A stretch of 37,981 nt of DNA from Bacteroidota bacterium (GCA_023432805.1 JAEYUG010000045.1:1-37981), one strand, 5' to 3'; shown: positions 22,448 through 31,808, counted from the first letter of the stretch. The notes: generated by a model from the sequence alone, not told the origin. A program made the numbers and translations.

Positions 22448-23878
22448 TCAGTTGCCCGGACCCATGAATGAAGTCGTCACGGTCTGCATGAGCGTGCCAC
22501 CCGAATACACACCAATCTCCACCGGTGTGCTCGTCGCGCTCAGCTTCCCGCGGGGAATCTCGATGAACAACGCGGTCTGCGCCAGATCCCCCGTGGGTGC
22601 AACCAGCGCGCTTCCAACAATCGTCAATCTGCCTGCCGGTGCATGCATGCGAAGCTCGATCGGAATGTCACGAAAGGTCTTGTTGACGATCTTCACCGTG
22701 TACAGGTTGCTGATCATGCCGTCGGCCTTTTCCTCGAACAGCGTGCCCGGTGCGCGCAGCACCGTGGTCTGGATGTCGTTGCGCGAGGCGAGCAGATAGG
22801 TCAGAACACTCATCAGCACGACAAGCACGACCGTGTACCCGATCACACGCGACGTGAAGATCTTCTTCGCACCTTCTGCGATTGCGTTGTACGAGGCGTA
22901 GCGAATCAGACCCTTCGGCTTGCCGACCTTCACCATGACGTCGTCGCACGCGTCGATGCAGATCGCACAGTTCACACATTCGAGCTGGGTCCCGTTGCGG
23001 ATGTCAATGCCTGTGGGACAGACGGCCACACACTGCCTGCAATCCACACAATCTCCCGCGTGCTCCCTCGCCGTTTCCTTGCGAAATTTCTCGCGCGGCT
23101 CGCCACGCACGAAGTCATACGAAATCACGATGGAATTCCGGTCGAGCAGCACCGACTGCAGACGGCCGTAGGGACACACCAGAACACACGCCTGCTCGCG
23201 GAACCATGCAAAGACGAAGTAGAACGCACTCGAGAACAGCACCATCGCAATCAGTCCCGCGATGTGCTCGGACGGGGGATCCGTGATGATCTTGTACAGA
23301 TGATCGATGCCGACAATGTACGCGAGAAAGGTGTTGCCGATCGCGAAGGAAATCACATAGAAGATCGTGTTCTTCGTCACGCGCTTGAAGATCTTTTCCG
23401 GCGTCCACGGGGAAGCCGCCAGCGCCCGCTGCTCCTTTGCCGACCCGTCGATCCAGTACTCGATCTTGCGGAACAACATCTCCATGAATACGGTCTGCGG
23501 ACAGATCCACCCGCAGAAAATGCGTCCGAACACGGCAGTGAACAGAAAGATGAACACGATGCCTGTGATCATCGCCAGCACGAAAAGATAGAAATCCTGC
23601 GGCCAGAAGGCGAGACCGAAGATGATGAACTTCCGCTCGATGATGTTGAAAAGCAGGAGCGGCTCCCCATGCACCTTGATGAACGGCGCGCCGAACAGGA
23701 AGGCCAGTAGCAGGTAACTCAGCCAGGTGCGCCAGCGAAAGAACACGCCGTCCTGCTTCTTGGGGTAGATCCAGCGGCGCTTGCCCTCATCATCGATGGT
23801 GCCGATCCGGTCGCGATAGGTGGGTTCATCCGATGCGGCATCCGTCGCATCGCGTTCGATGACATCGCTCTCGCGCAT
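22448..23878 (-). CDS. ccoG: cbb3 oxidase maturation ferredoxin-like protein CcoG
   Basis: 476 residues from ATG 23878 (AAAGGAC 6 nt upstream). It has four to five membrane helices; GRIFCGWICPQTVFMEM is the conserved CcoG/FixG motif, followed by QACVLVCPYGRLQSVLLDRN. Two 4Fe-4S clusters are bound by CVDCRQCVAVCP and CVNCAICIDACD. The C-terminal 110 residues form an Ig-like domain. CcoG is known to act as a cupric reductase providing Cu(I) for the CuB site of cbb3 oxidase. An intercistronic hairpin separates it from ccoP by 138 bp, the widest gap of the block. Confidence 0.93.
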   Translation of the reverse strand: MRESDVIERDATDAASDEPTYRDRIGTIDDEGKRRWIYPKKQDGVFFRWRTWLSYLLLAFLFGAPFIKVHGEPLLLFNIIERKFIIFGLAFWPQDFYLFVLAMITGIVFIFLFTAVFGRIFCGWICPQTVFMEMLFRKIEYWIDGSAKEQRALAASPWTPEKIFKRVTKNTIFYVISFAIGNTFLAYIVGIDHLYKIITDPPSEHIAGLIAMVLFSSAFYFVFAWFREQACVLVCPYGRLQSVLLDRNSIVISYDFVRGEPREKFRKETAREHAGDCVDCRQCVAVCPTGIDIRNGTQLECVNCAICIDACDDVMVKVGKPKGLIRYASYNAIAEGAKKIFTSRVIGYTVVLVVLMSVLTYLLASRNDIQTTVLRAPGTLFEEKADGMISNLYTVKIVNKTFRDIPIELRMHAPAGRLTIVGSALVAPTGDLAQTALFIEIPRGKLSATSTPVEIGVYSGGTLMQTVTTSFMGPGN

Positions 23879-23937
23879 GTCGTGTCCTTTCAGTCCTGTG
23901 ACAAGGTGCGTGGTGTCGAAAACTACTCGGAACAGCA

Positions 23938-23971
23938 ACGGGATTCAAGCGATGGGCTGCCTGAATCCCGT
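23938..23971 (-). other. Intercistronic hairpin between ccoP and ccoG
   Basis: Perfect 10-bp stem ACGGGATTCA (23938-23947) / TGAATCCCGT (23962-23971) with a 14-nt loop. No T run follows on the minus strand. It divides structural subunits (ccoNOQP) from assembly genes (ccoGH) and could protect the upstream mRNA or reduce read-through. Confidence 0.6.
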
Positions 23972-24016
23972 CTGACTGTGAGATGCACGGGTGGAGGGAT
24001 GGATGCCCCCCCTGCA

Positions 24017-24865
24017 CTATTTCGCGGGCTTCGCCTCCGGTGCCGCTTCCACCGGTGCGGAAGCCGCGGGAGCCGCCTTCTCTCCCTGGGGAGCCTTGCC
24101 GTTCGGGGGATTCGTGCCCTGCAGCTTGACGAGGATGTAGCTGGCAACTGCGTTGATCTGGTCGGGACTGAGTGTCTTGTCCCACGCGATCATGCCCTTG
24201 GCTGGCACACCCTTGCGGATTGTCGTGATGACGTTGGCGATGGCACCACCATGGATCCAGTACTCGTCGGTCATGTTGGGACCGATGCCGCCCTCACCCG
24301 CCTTGCCGTGACAGGTCGCGCACTGCGTTTCGAAGGTCTTCCTGCCGTCCGCGATGGCACCCGCATCCGTCAGGGGTGCCTCGATCGTGGGTTCGGCGGC
24401 TGCCGTCGACAAACCGGCACTCGCCGGCACCCCTCCTGCCACGAAGCGCTGGTACACATCGGGGAAGGCGCTCTTCAATCTCTCGGTCTGCGCTGCGTCG
24501 GCCTTCGCCATCGCCCGCATGAGGTTCTCCTCGAAGCTCGCATCACTGAGCCGTTGAAGTTCAGCACGCACACGGGGAGTGAGATTTTCCTCTCGACTCA
24601 GGAACGGCGAGTGGTAGGCCGACATGAGTCCACCGCCCGCCTCGGCGAATTCCGGCGAGTAATCGGGATTGATCTCCTTCATGTATTCGACCTTCGAGCT
24701 GTCGCCGATGCCGAACACGTGGAACCAGAGCATGTAGGCAACACCAAGCACGATGGTGATGTAGAACAGGTTCTTCCACCAGCCGGGAAGTTCGTTGTCG
24801 TACTCCTGAATGCCGTCGTACTCGTGGTTGAGCAGTTCGTCCTGGGTCTTCTTCTGTTTTTCCAT
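24017..24865 (-). CDS. ccoP: cbb3 oxidase subunit CcoP, single-heme type
   Basis: 282 residues. An N-terminal helix (about 32-50) follows the CcoP signature DELLNHEYDGIQEYDNELPGWW. Only one c-type heme site exists, C182-A-T-C185-H186, where the classic CcoP has two; the first domain position (about 60-160) is a helical segment without CxxCH. The axial Met is probably in the GMIAWDKTLS loop. The C-terminus is Ala/Pro/Lys-rich. It delivers electrons from soluble cytochrome c or the upstream complex to CcoO. GAGGTG lies 5-6 nt before ATG 24865; the ccoQ stop is 2 bp upstream. Confidence 0.92.
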   Translation of the reverse strand: MEKQKKTQDELLNHEYDGIQEYDNELPGWWKNLFYITIVLGVAYMLWFHVFGIGDSSKVEYMKEINPDYSPEFAEAGGGLMSAYHSPFLSREENLTPRVRAELQRLSDASFEENLMRAMAKADAAQTERLKSAFPDVYQRFVAGGVPASAGLSTAAAEPTIEAPLTDAGAIADGRKTFETQCATCHGKAGEGGIGPNMTDEYWIHGGAIANVITTIRKGVPAKGMIAWDKTLSPDQINAVASYILVKLQGTNPPNGKAPQGEKAAPAASAPVEAAPEAKPAK

Positions 24866-24867
24866 TG

Positions 24868-25053
24868 CTACACCTCGCGCTCATGGGTGGGTTCATCGGA
24901 TGCATCGAGCGGCATGCGCCCGGCCTCTTCGAGACTGCTCTTGGGCATGCGCATCACATACACGATCATCGCCAGAAACATGGCGACGAACATGATGGTG
25001 GATATGATGCCGAACACACCATATCCCGTTGTGTCGATCAGGGACTTCAACAT
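24868..25053 (-). CDS. ccoQ: cbb3 oxidase small subunit CcoQ
   Basis: 61 residues: one membrane helix (about 11-35, YGVFGIISTIMFVAMFLAM) and a short charged cytoplasmic tail (SLEEAGRMPLDASDEPTHE). Size, topology and place between ccoNO and ccoP identify it as CcoQ/FixQ, which stabilises CcoP in the complex. It lies 10 bp after ccoNO and 2 bp before ccoP. Confidence 0.8.
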   Translation of the reverse strand: MLKSLIDTTGYGVFGIISTIMFVAMFLAMIVYVMRMPKSSLEEAGRMPLDASDEPTHEREV

Positions 25054-25063
25054 TGCGGTCTCG

Positions 25064-27178
25064 TCACTTGACCTTGATGTCCGTGCCGAGGCGCTGCAGA
25101 TAGGCCGTCAGCGCCACGATCTCGCGATCCCATGTCGTCGTGATGCCCTGCGACTTCAGGTTCGCCGCCACGGCCTCGGCCTGCTTCTTCAGGTCTGCCG
25201 CGGCCTTGTCTTCAAAGCCGTCGGGATACGGCACGCCCACGGAACGCAGCGCGGAGATCTTCGAACCGAGTGTCGAGAAATCCAGCGTATTGGTCAGCAG
25301 CCAGGGATACGGCGGCATGAGCGAGCCGGGACTCATCGATTGCGGATCGTTCATGTGGTTGTAGTGCCAGGCGTCGGGGTACTTGCCACCGACACGCAGC
25401 AGGTCGGGTCCCGTACGCTTCGATCCCCACAGGAAGGGATGATCGTACACGAACTCACCCGCCTTCGCATACTCTCCGTAGCGCTCGGTTTCCGAACGGA
25501 AGGGACGAATCATCTGCGAGTGGCAGCCGACACACCCTTCACGGATATAGAGGTCGCGTCCCTCAAGCTCCAGCGGCGTGTAGGGTTTGACGCTTGCGAT
25601 CGTGGGCACATTGCTCTTGACCACGAACATGGGCACGTTGCCGATGACGCTTCCGATGGCGATCGCGACAACGGAGAGGATTGTGAATTGAATCGGGCGG
25701 CTCTCCAACCAGCGATGTCCCCAATACGTCTTGTCGTCGTGGAGCATCTGCGAAGCCAGACTCGGCGCCTCGGCCTCTTCCTCGCGCACAAAGGATCCGC
25801 TTCTGGCGGTCTTGTACAGGTTGTAGGCTCCGATGATCGCACCGGTCAGGAAGATGGTGCCACCGATCGCGCGCATGATGTACATCGGCACGAGCTGCAG
25901 CACGGTCTCGAGGAAGTTGGGGTACTTGAGCAGACCGTCGGGAGTGAACTGCTTCCACATGAGGCCCTGCGTGACGCCGGCCCAGTACATGGGGACCGCA
26001 TAGAAGAGGATCGCCAGTGTGCCGAGCCAGAAATGCAGATTGGCGAGTTTCATGCTGTAGATCTTTGTGCGGTAGATCTTCGGAATGAGCCAGTAGACCA
26101 TGCCGAAGATCATGAACCCATTCCAGCCGAGCGCGCCGACATGCACGTGCGCGATGGTCCAGTCGGTGAAATGCGACAGGGCGTTGATGCTCTTGATCGA
26201 GAGCATGGGACCCTCGAACGTGGCCATGCCGTATGCGGTGACAGCGACAACGAAGAACTTGAGCACGGGATCCTCGCGTACGCGATCCCATGCGCCGCGC
26301 AGGGTCAGGAGACCGTTGAGCATGCCGCCCCAGCTGGGAGCGATGAGCATAATCGAAAAGACAGTGCCGAGCGACTGCGCCCAGTCTGGAAGCGACGAGT
26401 ACAGGAGGTGATGCGGTCCCGCCCAGATGTAGATGAAGATCAGCGCCCAGAAGTGGATGATCGACAGCTTGTAGGAATACACCGGACGGTTTGCGGCCTT
26501 CGGCATGTAGTAGTACATCAGGCCCAGATACGGTGTGGTCAGGAAGAAGGCCACGGCGTTGTGACCGTACCACCACTGCACGAGAGCGTCCTGCACCCCG
26601 GCGTAGACGGGATAGCTCTTTAGGAAGCTGGCGGGCACTTCGAGCGAGTTGACGATGTGCAGCACCGCAACGGTGACGAAGGTGGAGATGAAGAACCAGA
26701 TCGCGACGTACATATGCCTTTCACGACGCTTCAGGATCGTGCCGATCATGTTCCAGCCCCAGACGACCCACACCACCGCGATGGCGATGTCGATCGGCCA
26801 CTCGAGTTCTGCGTATTCCTTCGAGGTCGTGAAGCCCAGCACCAGCGTAAGTGCTGCCGCGACGATGATCAGCTGCCAGCCCCAGAAGTGCACGCGCGAC
26901 AGAAGATCGCTGTAGTTGCGTGTCTTGAGCAGGCGCTGGATCATGTAGTAGTAGCCGAGGAACATTCCATTGCCCACGAAGGCGAAGATCACGGCATTCG
27001 TGTGAAGGGGGCGAAGGCGACCGAAGGTCGTGTAGGGCAGACTGAAGTTGAGCCCGGGGAACGGAATCTGGAAGGCGATGGTCACGCCCACCAGCAGACC
27101 GACAACACCCCAGACGATCGTTGCGATGAAGAACATGCGGACGATCTGGTTGTCATAACGGAATTTTTCGAGTTCCAT
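25064..27178 (-). CDS. ccoNO: cbb3 oxidase, fused catalytic and monoheme subunits
   Basis: 704 residues. The first 470 or so are CcoN: about 12 helices with histidines for heme b, heme b3 and CuB (PLHTNAVIFAFVGNG; QWWYGHNAVAFFLTTPYLG; AHVHVGALGWNG). After a linker and one helix comes CcoO (from about residue 505) with heme site EGCVGCHSQMIRP (about 547-551), PFLWGSKRTGPDLLRVGGKYPDAWH and PGSLMPPYPWL. The two are separate genes in proteobacteria; fusion is common in Bacteroidota and Chlorobiota. The complex reduces oxygen and pumps protons. Start ATG 27178 overlaps the ccoS stop by 1 nt, with AGAGGAG 7 nt upstream. Confidence 0.96.
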   Translation of the reverse strand: MELEKFRYDNQIVRMFFIATIVWGVVGLLVGVTIAFQIPFPGLNFSLPYTTFGRLRPLHTNAVIFAFVGNGMFLGYYYMIQRLLKTRNYSDLLSRVHFWGWQLIIVAAALTLVLGFTTSKEYAELEWPIDIAIAVVWVVWGWNMIGTILKRRERHMYVAIWFFISTFVTVAVLHIVNSLEVPASFLKSYPVYAGVQDALVQWWYGHNAVAFFLTTPYLGLMYYYMPKAANRPVYSYKLSIIHFWALIFIYIWAGPHHLLYSSLPDWAQSLGTVFSIMLIAPSWGGMLNGLLTLRGAWDRVREDPVLKFFVVAVTAYGMATFEGPMLSIKSINALSHFTDWTIAHVHVGALGWNGFMIFGMVYWLIPKIYRTKIYSMKLANLHFWLGTLAILFYAVPMYWAGVTQGLMWKQFTPDGLLKYPNFLETVLQLVPMYIMRAIGGTIFLTGAIIGAYNLYKTARSGSFVREEEAEAPSLASQMLHDDKTYWGHRWLESRPIQFTILSVVAIAIGSVIGNVPMFVVKSNVPTIASVKPYTPLELEGRDLYIREGCVGCHSQMIRPFRSETERYGEYAKAGEFVYDHPFLWGSKRTGPDLLRVGGKYPDAWHYNHMNDPQSMSPGSLMPPYPWLLTNTLDFSTLGSKISALRSVGVPYPDGFEDKAAADLKKQAEAVAANLKSQGITTTWDREIVALTAYLQRLGTDIKVK

Positions 27179-27438
27179 TACGTACTCCTCTGTTCGTGAT
27201 TCTCGATATGTCTCATATCATCGTTCGAAATGGATAGCTGCGGTGAAGAGGCATCGATGCCACGCCGGGCATCGGTGATCGCACCGTCGGATACCGGTTT
27301 CGCATCATCGAAGAGCATGCGGACCGAGGGTGTGTACTTGTCCTCGTACTGTCCGCTCCGCACGGCCCATATGAAGAAGCCGAGGAACACGAGCGCAACG
27401 ATGAGGCTGAACGTGATCAGCACGAAGACGACAGACAT
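27178..27438 (-). CDS. ccoS: cbb3 oxidase assembly protein CcoS
   Basis: 86 residues. One N-terminal helix (VFVLITFSLIVALVFLGFFIWAVRSGQYED) leads into the family motif GQYEDKYTPSVRMLFDD. CcoS is needed for cofactor insertion (heme b and copper) into cbb3 oxidase. The tail is longer than in proteobacterial CcoS (usually 50-60 residues). It starts 2 bp after ccoI and its stop overlaps the ccoNO start. Confidence 0.9.
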   Translation of the reverse strand: MSVVFVLITFSLIVALVFLGFFIWAVRSGQYEDKYTPSVRMLFDDAKPVSDGAITDARRGIDASSPQLSISNDDMRHIENHEQRST

Positions 27439-27440
27439 TA

Positions 27441-29873
27441 TCAGCCGAGTCGCAGGCGCCGCGCGACGAGGCGCTCGGCGATGGTGGTGAATGCGACGAC
27501 GCTGACGGAACTGACCGGCATCAGGATCGCCGCAATCAAGGGTGTCAGCAGACCGGCGACAGCGACACTGAGTCCGACGATGTTGTACAGAAACGAAATG
27601 GTGAAACTGACCAGCACCACCCGCACACTGCTGCGCGCAAACAGGAGCATCCTGTCGAAGGCGTGGAACTGTTCGGCTGCGAGAATCGCATCGCAGGCCG
27701 GCGAAAACGTATTGATGTCTTCGGAAATCGAGACACCGACATCGGCTGCCTTGAGCGCACCGGCATCGTTGAGGCCGTCGCCCACCATCAACACGTGGTG
27801 ACCCTCGCGCTGCATGGCCATGACAGCCTCAAGCTTGTCTTCAGGACTCTGATGGAACCGCATCTCCGTGTCGCGTCCGAACCAGGTGCGCAGGGCCTCC
27901 TCTTCACGGTCGGTGTCACCGCTGAGAATGACGAACCTGTACGTCGGCGCAAGTCTGCGGACCAGCGTGTCGAGGCCGTGGCGATAATGATGCGCGAAGG
28001 TGAAACGACCGAGCAGTTCACCGTCGATCGTGACATGCACGCTCGTCTCGCTTCCGATGGGAGCATCGGTGTGGACGCCGGTCCAGGTACGTGAGCCGAG
28101 GCGCACATCCGCACCCTCGACCATGCCGCGAATGCCGCGCCCCGCTTCCTCCACATATCCCTCAACTGGCAGGATGCCTGCAGCATCGATCGCGGCATGA
28201 ATGCGTCTGCTGAGGGTGTGCGTCGAGTGACGTGCGAGTGATCGGACGAGGTCGCGCTGCCGTGCCGATAGGCGTCCCTCGAAGGTGACCCCCGCCTGCC
28301 CGGTCTGCGTCAGCGTGCCGGTCTTGTCGAAGACGATGGTGTCGATGCGCGCGAGGTTCTCGACGGTATCGGTGTTCTTGATGTAGAACTGGGTGTTGCC
28401 GAGGATGCGCTGCGCGGTTCCGAAGGCGAAGGGCGATGAGAGCGCGAGGGCACACGGACATGCAACGATCAACACGGCGGTGAAGACGTTGATCGCGATC
28501 GTGCTGTCGCTCATCCACCAGAAACCGGCGGCGATGAAGGCAACGGCAAGCACGACCGCGGTAAACGAACGGCTGATGCGATGCACCATCGCAGGCAGAC
28601 GCCCCGCAACCGGCTTGGTGAAGATGTCGTTGTTCCACAGCCGTGTCAGATAACTTTGCGAAATCTCCTTGACGACCTCGAGCTCGATGGCTTGTCCCGC
28701 CTGTCTTCCTCCCGCATACACCATGTCGCCGCTGTGCTTGGGCACGAGTTCGGCCTCCCCGGTCACGAAACTGTAGTCGATGTTGCCCTCCCCGCGCAGC
28801 ATGACCGCATCGGCCGGGATCAGTTCCTGATTGCGCACGACGATGCGGTCGCCGACCTTCAGCTTCGTCAGGGGGATGGTGAACTCGCGCTCGCCCTCGC
28901 GCACGGTGACCGACAGCGGGAAGTACGAGCGGAAATCGCGCTCGAAGGATAGGGCGTCGTAACTCTTCTGCTGGAAGATGCGCCCGATGAGCATGAAGAA
29001 GACGAGTCCGGTGAAGGAGTCGAGAAAGCCCGCACCCGCACCGGTCAGAATGTCGAAGGCGCTGCGCAGAAAGAGCACGATGATGCCGAGCGCAATCGGG
29101 ACGTCGATGTTCAGGGTCTTCTGCCTGAGTCCCTGCCATGCCGAGGTGTAGAACTCCGACGCGCTGTAGAACAGGACGGGAACCGACAGAGCGATGTTCA
29201 GATACCCGAAGAACAGCTTGAAGGTCTCGTCGACGGCGCCATGCCCCGAAAGGTATTCGGGAAAGCTGAACAGCATCACGTTGCCGAAGGCGAAGCCGGC
29301 CACACCGATGCGATAGTAGAGTCTTCTGTTGCCGGCGCTGCGTTTCTTCTCGCTGACGCTCTGCAGATTGATGAGCGGTTCATACCCGATGGAAGCAAGA
29401 AGCACCACCAGATCACGCATCGACAGCTCCGCCGACCGCCACGTGATGCGCGCCTCCTTCCGGGGGAAGTCGACCTGCGCCTTGAGTACAGCGGAATTCA
29501 GCGCGGGAAGCTTCTCCAGCAGCCAGATGCATGAGCTGCAGTGCATGCCGGGAATGTGGAACGTCGCCACGGACAGCGTCACGTCGGTGAAATCCATCAT
29601 CTGCCGGGCGACGCTCTCGTCGTCGAGAAACTCGAAGCGCCGCGCGTAGACATGATCCTTCGGCGTGCGTCCCGGCGATGCCCGGTCGATGTCGTAGTAC
29701 GTGCACAGATCGTTCGCAGCCAGCAGTTCGTACACCGTCCTGCACCCATTGCAGCAGAACACCTTCTCGCCGAGGTGGATGTCGCGCGAATCGCAGACAT
29801 CCCCGCAGTGAAAGCACGAAAGCTCCGCGTCAGTGCGCGGAACCTGCGTGGCGAGGGGTTCGGTGTGAATCAT
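27441..29873 (-). CDS. ccoI: Copper-transporting P1B ATPase CcoI/FixI
   Basis: 810 residues. An N-terminal Cys domain (CFHCGDVC at 20-27, FCCNGC at 39-44) precedes a heavy-metal domain with GMHCSSC (C112, C115). Then come membrane helices, the transport motif CPCAL, the phosphorylation loop DKTGTLT and the hinge GDGLNDAGAL. The actuator loop reads VTGEAELVP, with Ala for the usual Ser of TGES. FixI-type ATPases export Cu(I) for assembly of the CuB centre rather than for detoxification; cco context supports this. First gene of the cco part, 45 bp after actF, with no clear Shine-Dalgarno at ATG 29873. Confidence 0.94.
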   Translation of the reverse strand: MIHTEPLATQVPRTDAELSCFHCGDVCDSRDIHLGEKVFCCNGCRTVYELLAANDLCTYYDIDRASPGRTPKDHVYARRFEFLDDESVARQMMDFTDVTLSVATFHIPGMHCSSCIWLLEKLPALNSAVLKAQVDFPRKEARITWRSAELSMRDLVVLLASIGYEPLINLQSVSEKKRSAGNRRLYYRIGVAGFAFGNVMLFSFPEYLSGHGAVDETFKLFFGYLNIALSVPVLFYSASEFYTSAWQGLRQKTLNIDVPIALGIIVLFLRSAFDILTGAGAGFLDSFTGLVFFMLIGRIFQQKSYDALSFERDFRSYFPLSVTVREGEREFTIPLTKLKVGDRIVVRNQELIPADAVMLRGEGNIDYSFVTGEAELVPKHSGDMVYAGGRQAGQAIELEVVKEISQSYLTRLWNNDIFTKPVAGRLPAMVHRISRSFTAVVLAVAFIAAGFWWMSDSTIAINVFTAVLIVACPCALALSSPFAFGTAQRILGNTQFYIKNTDTVENLARIDTIVFDKTGTLTQTGQAGVTFEGRLSARQRDLVRSLARHSTHTLSRRIHAAIDAAGILPVEGYVEEAGRGIRGMVEGADVRLGSRTWTGVHTDAPIGSETSVHVTIDGELLGRFTFAHHYRHGLDTLVRRLAPTYRFVILSGDTDREEEALRTWFGRDTEMRFHQSPEDKLEAVMAMQREGHHVLMVGDGLNDAGALKAADVGVSISEDINTFSPACDAILAAEQFHAFDRMLLFARSSVRVVLVSFTISFLYNIVGLSVAVAGLLTPLIAAILMPVSSVSVVAFTTIAERLVARRLRLG

Positions 29874-29918
29874 GATCGAGGTGCTGCGAACGGACAGTAT
29901 CGGATGCGTTGGTCTGAA

Positions 29919-31103
29919 TTACAGGTGGTAGGCGATGGACTCCGCACGCTTGGGATCATGCAGGGGAATGATCGCCCGCGACGTGTACCGCAGCGAGAAT
30001 CGCCACATCACCACACCGCCGACGCCGAGCCATGCGGCAAGGTCGATCCACGACACGGAGACTCCCGACGTGAAGAAGGTCGGCATCACCAGCCAGTACA
30101 TGTCTGCATAGTGCATCACGAGCAGCAATGCGGCAATGCCGCCGAGCAGCACACGTGTGCGCTTGACGCGATGAAAGGCCAGGGTGATGAACGGCACGCC
30201 GAAATGCAGCATGATCAGCGCAATCGAAAACGGCTTCCAGGACCCCTCCCAGCGCGTGAGAAACCAGACCGTCTCCTCGGGGATGTTCGCATACCAGATC
30301 AGGTAGTACTGCGATCCGGCGATGTAGGCCCAGAACACGGTGAACGCGAAGAGCAGGCGACCAAGGTCGTGCAGGTGGTCTTCGGTGATGAACCGGTGGA
30401 TGTCGCCCATGCCCGACAGACGCAGCGTGTAGATCGTCATCAACGCGAGCGTGGCAAGGAAGCCGGCTGCGAACAGATACACACCGAAGATGGTCGAGTA
30501 CCAGTGGGGATTCAGGCTCATCACCCAGTCGAAGGCGAAGAAGGTCGAACTGAACGCGTAGAGGAACATGCCGCCCGCGCTGATCTTGCGCATGGACACC
30601 GTGTGCATGGGGTCACCGTCCGCATCCTGCGCGAACGAATGCCTGTTCAGCCACCAGGAGAGCAGGATCCAGATCGCGAAGTACACCACGAGCCGCACGA
30701 GCGCAAACGTGACGTCGAGATACCCGCTCTTCCAGAGGAGCATCGGATCCTGCGCCACCGCCTCGGCATGCGTCCAGTGAAACAGCGTATGCATGCCGAA
30801 GATGAGCGGGACGAACAGCACGAGAAGAAATGGCAGCACGGTGCTCATCGCCTCGGCGATGCGCCGCACCACCACGCTCCAGACCGCACCGGTCACATGC
30901 TGCAGCATCACGAAGAACAGCGAGCCGAGTGCGATGGTCAGCCAGAATACGATCGCCACCAGCCACGACATGTAGAATCGGTCCGCATCCAGCGCCCAGC
31001 CCGCGGCGCTCGCCGCAAGGCCCACGCCGCCAAGCACCAGCGCAATGGTGGGGAGCTTCCCCTTGTCGGTCAGAAGTGAGGTTCCGGGATCGAAGGCATT
31101 CAT
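29919..31103 (-). CDS. actF: Alternative complex III subunit ActF
   Basis: 394 residues with about ten membrane helices, in the ActF family related to NrfD-like ActC. Typical segments are FGMHTLFHWTH, FAFDWVMSLNPHWYSTIFGVY and FLTRWEGSWKPFSIALIMLHFGVPF. In solved ACIII structures ActF pairs with ActC in the membrane and may bear a proton half-channel, but lacks a proven quinone site. It starts 7 bp after actE. Last act gene; ccoI follows after 45 bp without a terminator. Confidence 0.92.
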   Translation of the reverse strand: MNAFDPGTSLLTDKGKLPTIALVLGGVGLAASAAGWALDADRFYMSWLVAIVFWLTIALGSLFFVMLQHVTGAVWSVVVRRIAEAMSTVLPFLLVLFVPLIFGMHTLFHWTHAEAVAQDPMLLWKSGYLDVTFALVRLVVYFAIWILLSWWLNRHSFAQDADGDPMHTVSMRKISAGGMFLYAFSSTFFAFDWVMSLNPHWYSTIFGVYLFAAGFLATLALMTIYTLRLSGMGDIHRFITEDHLHDLGRLLFAFTVFWAYIAGSQYYLIWYANIPEETVWFLTRWEGSWKPFSIALIMLHFGVPFITLAFHRVKRTRVLLGGIAALLLVMHYADMYWLVMPTFFTSGVSVSWIDLAAWLGVGGVVMWRFSLRYTSRAIIPLHDPKRAESIAYHL

Positions 31104-31110
31104 GAGGTGG

Positions 31111-31806
31111 TCACTTCGAAGCTGTGGTTGCGGGTTGCGGCGCCGCGACAGTCTGCGGCGTCGTCACGTTTTTCAAGGAGTCATGCAGCGACGCCTTCTG
31201 CAGTTCGCGCACATGCGCGACAATGCACCACCGGTCATGCACGGAGATCTGTGCCTTGTAGGCGGCCATGTTGCGCACACCGTTGGAGATCACCTCGAAG
31301 AGGTAGCCGTCCTTCGCCGCGAGGATGCGCGGATCGAAGTAGGAGGTCGGAGGAATCGGGAACTTGTAGTCCATGATCTTCCCCCGGCCGTTGCCAAGCG
31401 CCCCGTGGCAGGGCGTGCAGTAGATCGCGTAGCGCTCGTGGCCACGGGCGAGCACATCGGCGCCGTACCCGACGTGCGAATCCACATACGACCCGTCGGC
31501 CAGCTTGCCCCGGTACATCGCATCGTCGGCCCGCAGCTCCCCGCGCGCGACCGTGTGCTCCACAGGCGTGCGCATCGTCGAGCCGTCGGCAAAGAACATG
31601 CTCTCACGCTGTGGTTTGAGCTTCGTCTGCGTGTCCATGTTCTGATTGGGATGGATGGGCGGCTGGTCGGAAACCATGCCGCGGCATCCGGGGAATGCGG
31701 CGATCACCACCGCCACACACAGAGGAAGCAGAGCACGACGCCGCAGACTGCCGGCAGTCACCCCGCGAACAATCATCTTCATGGACATCGAATGGATGGC
31801 GTGCAT
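31111..31806 (-). CDS. actE: Alternative complex III subunit ActE, monoheme cytochrome c
   Basis: 231 residues from ATG 31806, 2 bp behind actD, with a GAGGGGG Shine-Dalgarno in the actD tail. A long signal (LLPLCVAVVIAAFPGC) ends in a lipobox with C41, so it should be a lipid-anchored periplasmic subunit. One heme c site, C130-T-P-C133-H134, follows ERYAIYC; later come GKIMDYKFPIPPTSYFDP and NGVRNMAAYKAQISVHDRW, as in ActE. It takes electrons from ActA and passes them to the oxidase. Several Met codons near the start (31788, 31782, 31776) leave the exact N-terminus open. Confidence 0.92.
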   Translation of the reverse strand: MHAIHSMSMKMIVRGVTAGSLRRRALLPLCVAVVIAAFPGCRGMVSDQPPIHPNQNMDTQTKLKPQRESMFFADGSTMRTPVEHTVARGELRADDAMYRGKLADGSYVDSHVGYGADVLARGHERYAIYCTPCHGALGNGRGKIMDYKFPIPPTSYFDPRILAAKDGYLFEVISNGVRNMAAYKAQISVHDRWCIVAHVRELQKASLHDSLKNVTTPQTVAAPQPATTASK

Positions 31807-31808
31807 GA

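Noticed and set aside
23882..26623. A 913-codon plus-strand frame antisense to ccoP, ccoQ and ccoNO
   Set aside because: Long but produced by codon bias of the opposite strand; composition rich in Arg, His and Gly with no fold signal, and it crosses several genuine gene boundaries.
29541..31079. A 512-codon plus-strand frame antisense to ccoI and actF
   Set aside because: His/Arg/Glu-rich shadow of two membrane protein genes.
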